Source: Halogranum amylolyticum (GTDB lineage: Archaea; Halobacteriota; Halobacteria; Halobacteriales; Haloferacaceae). Taken from it: 64,000 nucleotides of DNA. The position numbers and the translations under genes are program-made. The notes under the pieces are model-generated. The model saw only the letters and a program-made list of their open reading frames with translations, had not been told where the DNA came from and did not search any database. The stretch covers positions 1 through 64,000 of the forward strand of contig NZ_FODV01000016.1 of the NCBI RefSeq assembly GCF_900110465.1. Direction: 5' to 3'. This document shows, piece after piece, positions 26,323 through 34,716 of this stretch; position 1 is the first letter of the stretch; the number at the start of each line of letters is the position of its first letter.

Positions 26323-26390
26323 TTGCACAATCCGCGTTTCGTGGGGTGAAACAAACCCTCGTATATTTGTGCAATGGTATCAAACACCAT
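26323..26390 (+). promoter_or_regulatory. Divergent promoter with two inverted repeats
   Basis: TTGCACAA (26323-26330) and TTGTGCAA (26367-26374) are exact reverse complements flanking a TATA-like GTATATTTG at 26361-26369. Next to them ATGGT ATCAAAC ACCAT (26374-26390) is a second inverted repeat. Both lie between the divergent Fe-S and formate dehydrogenase genes and are candidate regulator sites. Confidence 0.45.
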
Positions 26391-26453
26391 GACAGTGGTT
26401 AGCTAAGCAGTTGGGAGTGTAGCCAGCATAACATGCCGAAAGGAAGGGACTGC

Positions 26454-29400
26454 ATGAGTACAACACCAGTCTCCCTCGATCTCGACCGGCGCTCGTTCAT
26501 GAAGGCGAGCGCACTTGCGGGAGCAGTAGCGTTGGGCGGTGGCGGTGTGGGGCAGGCACTCGCGCAAGGAGACGACGAGGTCGACGGAACAGATACGGAA
26601 GGAGAACTGACAAAGACCATCTGCAACTTCTGTGCAGTCGGGTGTGGGTTCCGGGGCGAACGCAAGGGGAACGCGTTCGTCGGCCAGGAGCCGTGGCACG
26701 AACATCCGGTCAATAACGGGGCACTCTGTTCGAAGGGTGCCGCCATCTACGGGAGTGAACACTCCGAACGACGGCTCAAACACCCGCTTCAGAAGGTAGA
26801 TGGAGCGTGGCAGAAGGTCTCGTGGGACAACGCCTACGAGCGGATAACGTCGGAAATCGAACGCGTCTGGGAAGAGCATAGCCGTGAGAGCGTCATGCTT
26901 CTCGGCAGTGCCCACCACGCCAACGAGGAAGCGTACGCGATACGGAAACTCGCGGCGTTCATGGGCACGAACAACGTCGACCATCAGGCGCGTATCTGTC
27001 ACTCGACGACCGTCGCCGGCCTCGCCAACACATGGGGCTACGGCGCGATGACGAACACGATCAACGACTATCGGAACTTCGATCTCAACATCATCATCGG
27101 ACAGAACCCCGCAGAGGCTCACCCCATCGCGATGCAGCACATCCTCGAGGGGCAGAAGCGTGGCGGCACCATCGCCTCGGTAGACGCACGCTTCACGAAG
27201 ACGTCCGCACACGCCGACCACTTCTACCGCATCCGTCCCGGGACCGACGTCGCCCTCATGATGGGGCTCCTCTGGTATCTCCGCGAGCAGGACGAACTCG
27301 CCATGGGCGGGAGCGACGAGACGGGACAGAACATGCTCGACGACCGAGTGACCGGATGGCCGGACGTCGACGCGGAACTCGACAGGTACGACCTCGAGAC
27401 GGTCGCAGACATCACCTGGATATCCGAGGAGGATCTCCGACAACTGGGTGACCTCATCATCGAGAACAAACCGAACGTCCAAATCGAGTGGGCGATGGGC
27501 GGAACCCAGCACAACAACGGGACGCAGAACATCCGGTCGTACGCGCTGCTCTCGCTTGCATCGGGCAGCTCGGCGCGCTCGGGTGGCGGTCTACAGGTGA
27601 TGCGGGGTCACTCGAACGTCCAGGGTGCGACCGACCTGGCAGTAGCGAGTCACATCCTACCGGGTTACTACCCCCTCTCGCCCGGCGGCTGGTCATGGTG
27701 GGCTGACGTGTGGGACAGGAGTCCTTACACCAGCGGTTCGACGAGTTTCCAGAGCCTCTACGACAAGTTCGACCTGATGCCCGAAGACAAGTACGTCCGG
27801 CAGAGTCCCACTGCCGAGGGCACGGAGGACATCGACACGTCGTTCCCGGCGGACAATTCGATGATGTTCCAGAACGGGCTGACCGTGGCCAGATGGTTCG
27901 AGGCCGCGCTCCCGCAGGAGCAACGGCTCCACGAGACGCCGATTTACCAGCCAGATGAGGTCAAAATCGCCTTCTTCTGGGGACACTCGACGAATTCGAT
28001 CAGCGAGATGCGTCGGATGAAAGACGCGATGGAGAACATCGACCTTCTCGTCATCGTCGACCTGTTCCCGTCGCTCGCCAGCGTCCTCGCGGACCGCGAC
28101 GACGATATCATCCTCCTCCCCTGTGCGAGCCAGTACGAACACCACCGCTCGGTGACCAACTCTCACCGTTCGGTGCAGTGGTCTGAGCCAGTTCGTCCGC
28201 CCTCGCACAACACGAAACCGGATCTGCAGATCATGCAGGAACTGGCCGACCGACTTGGGTTCGGCGAGCACTTCAACTGGGGGACGGGTCCGGAGATCTA
28301 CAGTGGTCGATCGACCTACGAAGACGTGCTGCGCGAGGTCAACCTCGGGACGATGACCATCGGCTATCGGCAGGACCCAGAGCGGCTCCAACAGCATCTT
28401 GAGTACGATTGGGCGTTCTCGACGGAGAACCTGCGAGCCGAGAAGCCAGGCCTGCCCGTGTCGGGCGACTACTGGATGCTTCCGTGGCCGTGCTGGGGCG
28501 AAGGGCATCCTGGAACACCCATCATCTGGCGCGACGACCTCGACCCACGTGAAGGGGGGCAAGACTTCCGCACCCGATGGGGCGTCCGGGCACCCACCAG
28601 CGAGGAGTGGGAAGCGATGCCGACCGACGAGCCGTATCCGTTTGAACAGACGGTCTCCCAGCAGGGAGAGGACGGTCTGAGCCTCATCCGGGAGCCGTAC
28701 AACCCAGATTGGTCGAACGGGGAGGTTCAGGGTATCCCAGAGTACCCCGGGTGGAAGACGACGTTCCCGGAGAACCTCGAGAACTCCGACGAACTACCGT
28801 TGCCATTCGAGTACGCGCTCGACCCGACCAAATCGGTCTACGACGCAGCACAGGCGTTGGTCGACCAGGGCATCAAATCCGAGGACGAACTCGGGATGCC
28901 TCTGAGCGAGTGGGAGCAGTACGACTTCAAACAGTCCGACCCACCCACCGGTCGTGGTCGAGCACGGGCAGTCGTGTGGAACTTCCTCGACAAGGTACCG
29001 GTTCACCGCGAACCTATCGAGAGTCCGCGTCCGGACCTGGTCGAACAGTGGCCCGCAAACGGCCAGCAGCGGAACTTCTACCGGCTGGACCAGAACAACG
29101 CCTTAGAGCAACGGCGGGCCACTGCCGCAGCAGCACAGCAGGGGATGGACACGATCATGACGACCGGACGGCAGGTCGAACACCAGGGCGGCGGTTCGGA
29201 ATCGCGCTCGAACGTGTTCCTCGCCGACCTGCAACCACACATGTACGTCGAAATCAACCCGACGATGGCTGAGAACCTCGGCGTCGACGGTGGTGAACTC
29301 GTGGTCGTCTCGACGACGGACCGTGGGTCGGTGTTGGTGAAGGCACGGGTGACGAACCGCCCCAGCGAGAAGGAGGTGTTCCTGCCGTTCCACTGGGGTG

Positions 29401-29672
29401 GCGTTTTCCAGGGCACGAGTCTCGAAGACGAGTACCCCGACGGCTACGCCCCGTTCGCCATCGGTGACAGCGTCAACAGCATCACCTCGCGGGGATACGA
29501 CGTCGAGACCCAGATGCAGGAGACGAAAGCGGCGATGGTCAAAGTGCAGAAGGCAACCCCGTCGCTCCTGCAGGAACTCGGCATGGACGTCGACCTCGAG
29601 TTCCCGCAGGACCGCGAGGGATTCGGTCAGCAGAAGAACTTCGACGTCCGTGACCACCGGACGGTACAATGA
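26454..29672 (+). CDS. Formate dehydrogenase catalytic subunit (Mo/W, Cys type)
   Basis: Oxidises formate to CO2 at a bis-pterin Mo or W centre on the outer face of the membrane. ATG 26454 follows a purine-rich AAGGAAGGG, giving 1,072 residues; an ATG 21 bases upstream is possible. Tat signal with Arg12-Arg13 (DRRSFMKAS). The [4Fe-4S] ligands are Cys57, Cys60, Cys64 and Cys92. The metal ligand region ARICHSTTVAG has Cys182-His183, where FdnG enzymes have Sec/Cys-His, so this is a Cys enzyme. The C-terminal cofactor domain runs from about 900 (YVEINPTMAENLGV). First gene of a four-gene operon. Confidence 0.9.
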   Translation: MSTTPVSLDLDRRSFMKASALAGAVALGGGGVGQALAQGDDEVDGTDTEGELTKTICNFCAVGCGFRGERKGNAFVGQEPWHEHPVNNGALCSKGAAIYGSEHSERRLKHPLQKVDGAWQKVSWDNAYERITSEIERVWEEHSRESVMLLGSAHHANEEAYAIRKLAAFMGTNNVDHQARICHSTTVAGLANTWGYGAMTNTINDYRNFDLNIIIGQNPAEAHPIAMQHILEGQKRGGTIASVDARFTKTSAHADHFYRIRPGTDVALMMGLLWYLREQDELAMGGSDETGQNMLDDRVTGWPDVDAELDRYDLETVADITWISEEDLRQLGDLIIENKPNVQIEWAMGGTQHNNGTQNIRSYALLSLASGSSARSGGGLQVMRGHSNVQGATDLAVASHILPGYYPLSPGGWSWWADVWDRSPYTSGSTSFQSLYDKFDLMPEDKYVRQSPTAEGTEDIDTSFPADNSMMFQNGLTVARWFEAALPQEQRLHETPIYQPDEVKIAFFWGHSTNSISEMRRMKDAMENIDLLVIVDLFPSLASVLADRDDDIILLPCASQYEHHRSVTNSHRSVQWSEPVRPPSHNTKPDLQIMQELADRLGFGEHFNWGTGPEIYSGRSTYEDVLREVNLGTMTIGYRQDPERLQQHLEYDWAFSTENLRAEKPGLPVSGDYWMLPWPCWGEGHPGTPIIWRDDLDPREGGQDFRTRWGVRAPTSEEWEAMPTDEPYPFEQTVSQQGEDGLSLIREPYNPDWSNGEVQGIPEYPGWKTTFPENLENSDELPLPFEYALDPTKSVYDAAQALVDQGIKSEDELGMPLSEWEQYDFKQSDPPTGRGRARAVVWNFLDKVPVHREPIESPRPDLVEQWPANGQQRNFYRLDQNNALEQRRATAAAAQQGMDTIMTTGRQVEHQGGGSESRSNVFLADLQPHMYVEINPTMAENLGVDGGELVVVSTTDRGSVLVKARVTNRPSEKEVFLPFHWGGVFQGTSLEDEYPDGYAPFAIGDSVNSITSRGYDVETQMQETKAAMVKVQKATPSLLQELGMDVDLEFPQDREGFGQQKNFDVRDHRTVQ

Positions 29673-29683
29673 GGTGAGTTAGT

Positions 29684-30349
29684 ATGTCAAAATCATCCAA
29701 AGAAGTGATGGGACAGGGCGTCATGAGCGTCGGCGAGGGAACACGAATCTTCCCCGACGTCGAGGCGTGCATCGACTGCGGTGGCTGCGTCGTAGCCTGT
29801 AAACGGACGTGGGATATCCCACGTGACGAACAGCGCATCAGCATCGCGACGATGTTGGAAGGAGAGGAGGCGGCCGCCGGCTTGAACGCAAACAGCGCAA
29901 CGGCGCTCCAGCAGGGTCAGTCACCCGGTGAGACGAGTATCCCGATGCAGTGTTATCACTGCTCGAACGCACCCTGCGTGTCGGTCTGTCCGACCGACTC
30001 CCTCCTCAAGACCGAGGGGGATTTCGTCGAGGTTCGCGACGACCTCTGTATCGGCTGTCAGTACTGCCTGTCCGCGTGCCCCTTCGGGGCACCGCAGTTC
30101 CCCGAGTCCGACGACGGCGTAGCGCAACTGTTCGGCACGGGCGGGACGATGGACAAGTGCACGATGTGCGAGGAACGGCAGGACGTCGGCAAGGGGCCCG
30201 CCTGTGCAGAAGAGTGTTCGACCAATGCCATCCTCGTCGGGACTGCGGGCGACATCGCAGACGAACTCGAAAAGCGCGGAAGCGCGTCGTTCTTCAACGA
30301 CGTCGCGATGGACATTATCTTCGGTGACGATGCGGAGGTGTTCGCATGA
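29684..30349 (+). CDS. Formate dehydrogenase Fe-S (beta) subunit
   Basis: Carries electrons from the catalytic subunit to the cytochrome b. The 221 residues have four ferredoxin-type Cys groups: CIDCGGCVVACKRTW, CYHCSNAPCVSVCP, CIGCQYCLSACPFGAP and CTMCEERQ..CAEEC. It lacks its own signal, so it probably rides out with the Tat-exported alpha subunit. Starts 11 bases after the alpha gene and overlaps the next gene by four. Confidence 0.9.
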   Translation: MSKSSKEVMGQGVMSVGEGTRIFPDVEACIDCGGCVVACKRTWDIPRDEQRISIATMLEGEEAAAGLNANSATALQQGQSPGETSIPMQCYHCSNAPCVSVCPTDSLLKTEGDFVEVRDDLCIGCQYCLSACPFGAPQFPESDDGVAQLFGTGGTMDKCTMCEERQDVGKGPACAEECSTNAILVGTAGDIADELEKRGSASFFNDVAMDIIFGDDAEVFA

Positions 30350-30789
30350 GCGACTCTGACGACGGTGGCGACGCTGAACCGTCGGACGAGAGTGAGAGTG
30401 CCGAGCAGATAGAACTCCGCGACTACGAGGGGTGGCAGGTGCTCGCGAGCGCGGGTATCGCACTCGTCGTGACCGTTCTGACCTTCTGGTGGATTAGTGG
30501 CTTCGGAAGCTTCTACGAGACACTCTTCCGTGTCGGACCGACGGTGCCCGGTGGCGGTGTCGGTGCAGACTGGGTAACCGGAAACACGATCCCGACACTC
30601 GACTTCCTGATCGCGCTTATCCACGCGCTGGACGTCATCCTCGGTCTGTTCGTTCTCTTTCTCGTCTTCCTCCACTGGACGGTGTTCCGCCGTCTCGCAG
30701 GCCGGATGCGACGTCCCGGCACTGCCCGAGAGGAGGCCGTCATGACCGATGGCGGAGATGGCAGGTCGGCCGGAGGTGAGAACCCATGA
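30346..30789 (+). CDS. Small membrane protein of the formate dehydrogenase operon
   Basis: 147 residues. A very acidic N-terminus, two membrane helices (about 34-52 and 84-108) and a basic then Gly-rich tail. The second helix has LIHALDVILGLFVLF, so its His could touch haem. It overlaps both neighbours (ATGA each side), so it belongs to the same complex. No family recognised. Confidence 0.7.
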   Translation: MSDSDDGGDAEPSDESESAEQIELRDYEGWQVLASAGIALVVTVLTFWWISGFGSFYETLFRVGPTVPGGGVGADWVTGNTIPTLDFLIALIHALDVILGLFVLFLVFLHWTVFRRLAGRMRRPGTAREEAVMTDGGDGRSAGGENP

Positions 30790-31790
30790 CGACGTTAGAC
30801 CACGGGAAGTTCACCAAGGTTACGACACTGTTCCACTCTATCCTCGCTTTAGACGTTTTCTTCCTCTTCTTTAGCGGATACGCTATCATGTTCAACGACG
30901 AGCTTTGGTGGTTGATTGCGATGATGGGCGGAAACACGGGGGTGACGGCTGTCCACCGTGTGGCAGGTCTCGGACTCATCCTGCTCGTCACCTTCTGGAT
31001 CGCTCTCCAACTTATCTCACCAACTGGTCGAGGGAACTTCCGGGAGGTCGTCCCGACGAACGAAGACATCGCTGCGTTCGTCCAGGACGTGAAGTTCATG
31101 CTTGGACGGGCCGACCAGCGACATCCTGCGGCCCGGCAGTTCGCCGGTTACAGTGCAGACGAGGTCCCACTGCTATCGTACGTCGGGAAAGGTGTCGTCT
31201 GGATCTTCTCGATCGAACTCACCCTCCTCACGATCTCCGGAGTGCTCATCTGGAGTAAGATTGGGCTCATGGGGCTCTTCCAGACCAAGACGGCAGCGAT
31301 GGCGTTCGTGGTCTTCCACGGACTGTTGGGCGTCATCATGCTGATGGGGGTCATGTTCCATATTTTCGAACACGGCTTCCACCCGGCGTTCTACCCTGTC
31401 GAGACCAAAGCGTTCATTCCGAGACGTCTGATTCCCGAATCTCACGACGACGAAGACGAGGATGTCGAGGGAACCGGTATCGAGCGTCTGACTCTCTCAC
31501 CGTCTTGGCGAACCGCCTCGACTATCATGGGTTCGATGGTCGTTGTCGGGATCGCGTCCGTGTTGATTGGGAGCATCTTCGACGAAGGGTATCCGGTCCC
31601 GCGAGAGTTGGCTATCGGAGGTGGTCCCTCGAGCGTGCTGTTGACCATCGGTATCAACGTCGGAATCCTCGTGCTGTTCGTCGGTATCGTCCTCTCGATT
31701 TACGGGAACCTCTTACGAATGCGCTGGGAGGCAGAGCTCGCCGGGGAAAGACGTGTGACGGCCGACGGGGGAGAACGAGTCGACGATTAG
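30786..31790 (+). CDS. Formate dehydrogenase cytochrome b (gamma) subunit
   Basis: Anchors the complex and passes electrons to the quinone pool. 334 residues with four core helices plus extra C-terminal ones. Candidate haem ligands are His in KVTTLFHSILALD, in VTAVHRVAGLGL, in VVFHGLLG and in MFHIFEHGFHPAFYP, matching the Ni/Fe-hydrogenase/FdnI cytochrome b pattern. Two additional helices after residue 235 are unusual for FdnI (about 217 residues). Last gene of the operon. Confidence 0.85.
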   Translation: MTTLDHGKFTKVTTLFHSILALDVFFLFFSGYAIMFNDELWWLIAMMGGNTGVTAVHRVAGLGLILLVTFWIALQLISPTGRGNFREVVPTNEDIAAFVQDVKFMLGRADQRHPAARQFAGYSADEVPLLSYVGKGVVWIFSIELTLLTISGVLIWSKIGLMGLFQTKTAAMAFVVFHGLLGVIMLMGVMFHIFEHGFHPAFYPVETKAFIPRRLIPESHDDEDEDVEGTGIERLTLSPSWRTASTIMGSMVVVGIASVLIGSIFDEGYPVPRELAIGGGPSSVLLTIGINVGILVLFVGIVLSIYGNLLRMRWEAELAGERRVTADGGERVDD

Positions 31791-31792
31791 CA

Positions 31793-32191
31793 TTAGCTCA
31801 AGAGGTCCTCCCCTTCTTCCGAGAGTTCGACTGTGACATCTTGCTGTGTCTGGTTCTGAATCTGATTGAGGTTCCGCGTGAGCACCTCGAGGATGTCCTT
31901 CGGCTCGGGGTAGACGAGCATATGGCCGTCCTGATCTTCCATCACCAACTGCGTATCTGCTAACACTACCTGGTCGTTCTCGATTCGAGCGACGATGGCG
32001 TTCAGCGCTTCCGCACCGCCTGGGTCGCCCTCCTCGACCAAGGTGAGATAGACTGCATCGAGACCGATGAGGTCTTTGTACTCACGGACGCAGCGAGCGC
32101 AGTCCACCATGTCTCGCGTCACCGCCGTCTTCTGTTCGTTACCGTGCTCTCCCTCGTAGCAGTGTTTACACGCCCGGAGTTCGAGACGCAT
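31793..32191 (-). CDS. Zinc-knuckle protein beside the formate dehydrogenase operon
   Basis: About 132 residues from Met (MRLELRACKHC); a start nine codons earlier is possible (32218). Cys-pair motifs CKHC and CARC, 35 residues apart, suggest a bound metal, followed by an alpha/beta domain ending in acidic helices. It lies tail to tail two bases after the cytochrome b gene. The position hints at a role in formate dehydrogenase maturation (FdhE-like in idea, not in sequence). Confidence 0.55.
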   Translation of the reverse strand: MRLELRACKHCYEGEHGNEQKTAVTRDMVDCARCVREYKDLIGLDAVYLTLVEEGDPGGAEALNAIVARIENDQVVLADTQLVMEDQDGHMLVYPEPKDILEVLTRNLNQIQNQTQQDVTVELSEEGEDLLS

Positions 32192-32347
32192 GTCTACATC
32201 TATCAGGTACGGTCGCATTACAATTGCGCCTGGTGGAGAGACGACGGCTGCCTCCTCGGAGAGGCCTACCGTATCTTACCGGAATCGTGTTGTTCAGCTA
32301 ACCTGACGAGCCCAACGCTTACCATACCGCATAGTGAATCATTGACT

Positions 32348-32533
32348 ATGGTGGGCGTACTCGACGGAGTGTACCTGCTCGCGGTGGTAGCTATGGCTAT
32401 CGCCGGGATCGGACTACTGGCGCGAACCGTCGCTGACAACTCCGAAAGCGAAAAATCCCAGTGGCTCGAGTGGGCGTCGTTCAGCGTCGTGGCAGTGTTC
32501 CTGCTAGCGCTGGCGATCGAGTTCCTCGCTTGA
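32348..32533 (+). CDS. Two-helix membrane protein
   Basis: 61 residues from ATG 32348 (MVGVLDGVYLLAVVAMAIAG). Helices near 7-25 and 41-60 flank a short polar loop with ADNSESEKSQW. The ATG follows the AT-rich CCATAGTGAATCATTGACT. The upstream extension of the frame to 32144 looks noncoding. Function unknown. Confidence 0.5.
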   Translation: MVGVLDGVYLLAVVAMAIAGIGLLARTVADNSESEKSQWLEWASFSVVAVFLLALAIEFLA

Positions 32534-32645
32534 GTGGTTTCACTCCCGGGATTCGCAGCGAAGGAACTTCAGAGCAATCGCTGCACGTCCGATGCGGTGT
32601 GAGTCAAACGAGAAAGGGAGTTCCGAGCGGAGACCCAGAGTGCCG

Positions 32646-33005
32646 CTATTCGGGACGGTAGTCGTCGTAGATTCGATCCATTCGTGCCGCCATCACGAAA
32701 TCGGTCTTGTGCAGTCCGTCGATCTTGTGAGTCCACATCTCGATGCGAACCTCGCCCCACTTGAGATGGATATCCGGGTGGTGCCACTCTTCTTCCGCCA
32801 GTTCTCCGATCTCATACGTGAATTCGAGTGCATCACGGAAATCATCGAACGCGTATCGTCCCTCGAGATGATGCTCACGCACTACTTCCCAGACGTTTTG
32901 GTTGAGTTCGTCTAAGTACTCCTCGTACGCCGTTTCTGTGAGCGGTTCGTCCTCCGAGGTACACGCCACACATTCTTCATCCGCAAGTGGTGATGCCATA
33001 CCCAA
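32646..33005 (-). CDS. Pterin-4a-carbinolamine dehydratase
   Basis: Dehydrates 4a-hydroxy-tetrahydropterin; in archaea also suspected in molybdopterin metabolism. 119 residues with an N-terminal extension (ACTSEDEPLTE) before the conserved core. The signature HHPDIHLKWGEVRIEMWTHK, then GLHKTDF, contains the catalytic histidines. Near the molybdo/tungsto-enzyme genes, so a link to their pterin cofactor is plausible but unproved. An ATG six bases into the gene is an alternative start. Confidence 0.8.
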   Translation of the reverse strand: MGMASPLADEECVACTSEDEPLTETAYEEYLDELNQNVWEVVREHHLEGRYAFDDFRDALEFTYEIGELAEEEWHHPDIHLKWGEVRIEMWTHKIDGLHKTDFVMAARMDRIYDDYRPE

Positions 33006-34405
33006 CTGTACGACTCGCTGGCTCTTGTAGGTTCAGTCCTCCGTGCGGATACGTGGAGTCAAGTGTCACCCTGAACTGGTCTGGCCCGGCGGACGACCTT
33101 GCAGTCGAACGTCTCAGGCGTACAAGCCGTCGGTTGGAGTGCAAAATTCCGAGGATGCTTTGAACTACCAGTCTAATTATAGATAAAACGACAGTTCGAA
33201 CCGGGGGAAACGCTCGCTCACCGAGGGTTCGAACACCAGATGATCTGTCTCGACGAGACGCCCGTCGTCGCGAGGGACCCGAATTAGACAGTATTGGAAG
33301 ACGTCTTTTTCTGTACGGTCGTTCTATTAGTACTGATTCAGCAGTCGTTCAAACAGAGTTGATTCAGGCTTGTGAAGCATCAAAAGTGGACTCGAGAACG
33401 CTTTTCAGTCGACGAGGGAGAGAGACAGAACTCGATCCGAACCCGGTCGTATATCGAGAGTGTCATTACGAAATTAGGTATGTAATGTCCTTCGGCCGTT
33501 GAACTTCCTGCTTACCAAACCGTATAATAAATTATTAATCTATTAACGAGAGAACCCCGGTCACATTCCAGTCAGCAAATCGACACCGTCGGAGTCGGAA
33601 CCTCTGGGCGTTGGGGGTATAACTGTTTTTATGAGTGTAGAGGTTCAATATCTGTCCCCTTAGCTAAAGTACCGTCGGTAGCGGTAACTGTTTGTACCGA
33701 TAAGTGGACATTCGGCTACTACGATATCCGACATTTGAAAATATCTGACATTTGTCTGGTTTGTAACTCAGGTAGCGAATATAGTCGTCACCTGTAGCAA
33801 AGCGGTTACCGGTGCTGTGAACATACTCATTCAGATTAGATCGAATTAACATGTTCGAGGCAGCGGGCGTATTTTGTGTTCTAAGCGCCCAAATGAATAT
33901 TCCTACGGATGTATCGTTCGCAAAATAGTACACGAATCAGCTGCCGTCTAATTTGTTTCGTCTACTAGCGACCGATTTGTCGTCCGTTCGGCAGCCGTAG
34001 TCATCATTATCGTTGTACGATGTATTAACAAGGAAACAAACAGGAGCGTCCCCCTTGGTCGTAGTTTTGCACACAGGAGAACTCACATATTGCCTATTCT
34101 ACATTCAATCTTATAATTTATAACTAAGAAAAAGTGTCAGAAGGTCATTTCTCATGAGGACCGTCTGTACTCGAACATCCAAATCACTGTGATAATACGT
34201 CTATATTCACATGCACGACATTCATCCATTTCCTTACTACTGTTCAGGTGACCACTTTTTTGAATGTTATCACATGCTATCTGTGCTGCCGTCCGTACCG
34301 AGTCAGCAGCAGGGTCTCCTCGACCGTCAGAGGCGCTTGCATATGTTATATAGTTGTGAGCTACCCACCCTACCGCTCGCCTAACGGCTCGCAGTTGAGG
34401 GTGTC
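33006..34405. other. Gene-poor, AT-rich region
   Basis: About 1.4 kb, clearly less GC-rich than its surroundings between 33130 and 34260. The longest frame (minus, 33664-33933) has no protein-like character. No rRNA, CRISPR or origin-like iteron array was seen. It may hold degraded mobile DNA or a replication/regulatory region, but I find no specific signal. Confidence 0.4.
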
Positions 34406-34556
34406 GTCAGAACTCAAAGAGTTCTGACTGCCAACCAGAAGTCTCTGACTTCTGGTGATGGGGCTTCCTGCTTCGATAACGCGCTTTGCAGGAACCGAAG
34501 TGGTTCCCGTAGGGAGCGCAGTCTCTACAGGCGTTACCGAATCGCGACGCGATTCG
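34406..34556. other. Row of strong hairpins, possible structured RNA or element end
   Basis: GTCAGAACTC AAA GAGTTCTGAC (34406-34428) and ACCAGAAGTC TCT GACTTCTGGT (34434-34456) are perfect 10-bp stems with 3-base loops. TTCCTGC/GCAGGAA (34465-34471, 34488-34494) and the overlapping GGAACC GAAGT GGTTCC (34491-34507) come next. CGAATCGC GAC GCGATTCG (34538-34556) is a perfect 8-bp stem. No coding frame fits. GATGGGGCTTCC (34457-34468) also occurs in the TnpB debris near 9376, so an IS200/IS605 terminus or its guide RNA is a candidate. Confidence 0.5.
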
Positions 34557-34716
34557 TTCGCACACCATAAATAAAGATTTCTGGTGACGTTGATCCGGAA
34601 CGTCCAGAGTAGTCGGTAGCTAAACCTTCAGTTCGATCCCAGTCGCCAAACTGACTTGAACAGTAGTCATATTTCACCCGAAGTTTGAGACACCATGAGG
34701 AAAGACATCATGTCGA

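Noticed and set aside
26403..28562. Long minus-strand frames across the formate dehydrogenase gene
   Set aside because: Antisense shadows of a well-identified catalytic subunit; no independent motifs.
33200..33245. A second tRNA-like T-loop (GGGTTCGAAC)
   Set aside because: No acceptor, D or anticodon stems can be built around it.
33664..33933. Possible gene in the AT-rich gap
   Set aside because: Composition, lack of a promoter and absence of any conserved-looking pattern suggest a chance frame in AT-rich DNA.
34381..34560. CRISPR array
   Set aside because: The region has several hairpins but the stems differ in sequence and there are no repeated units of constant length.
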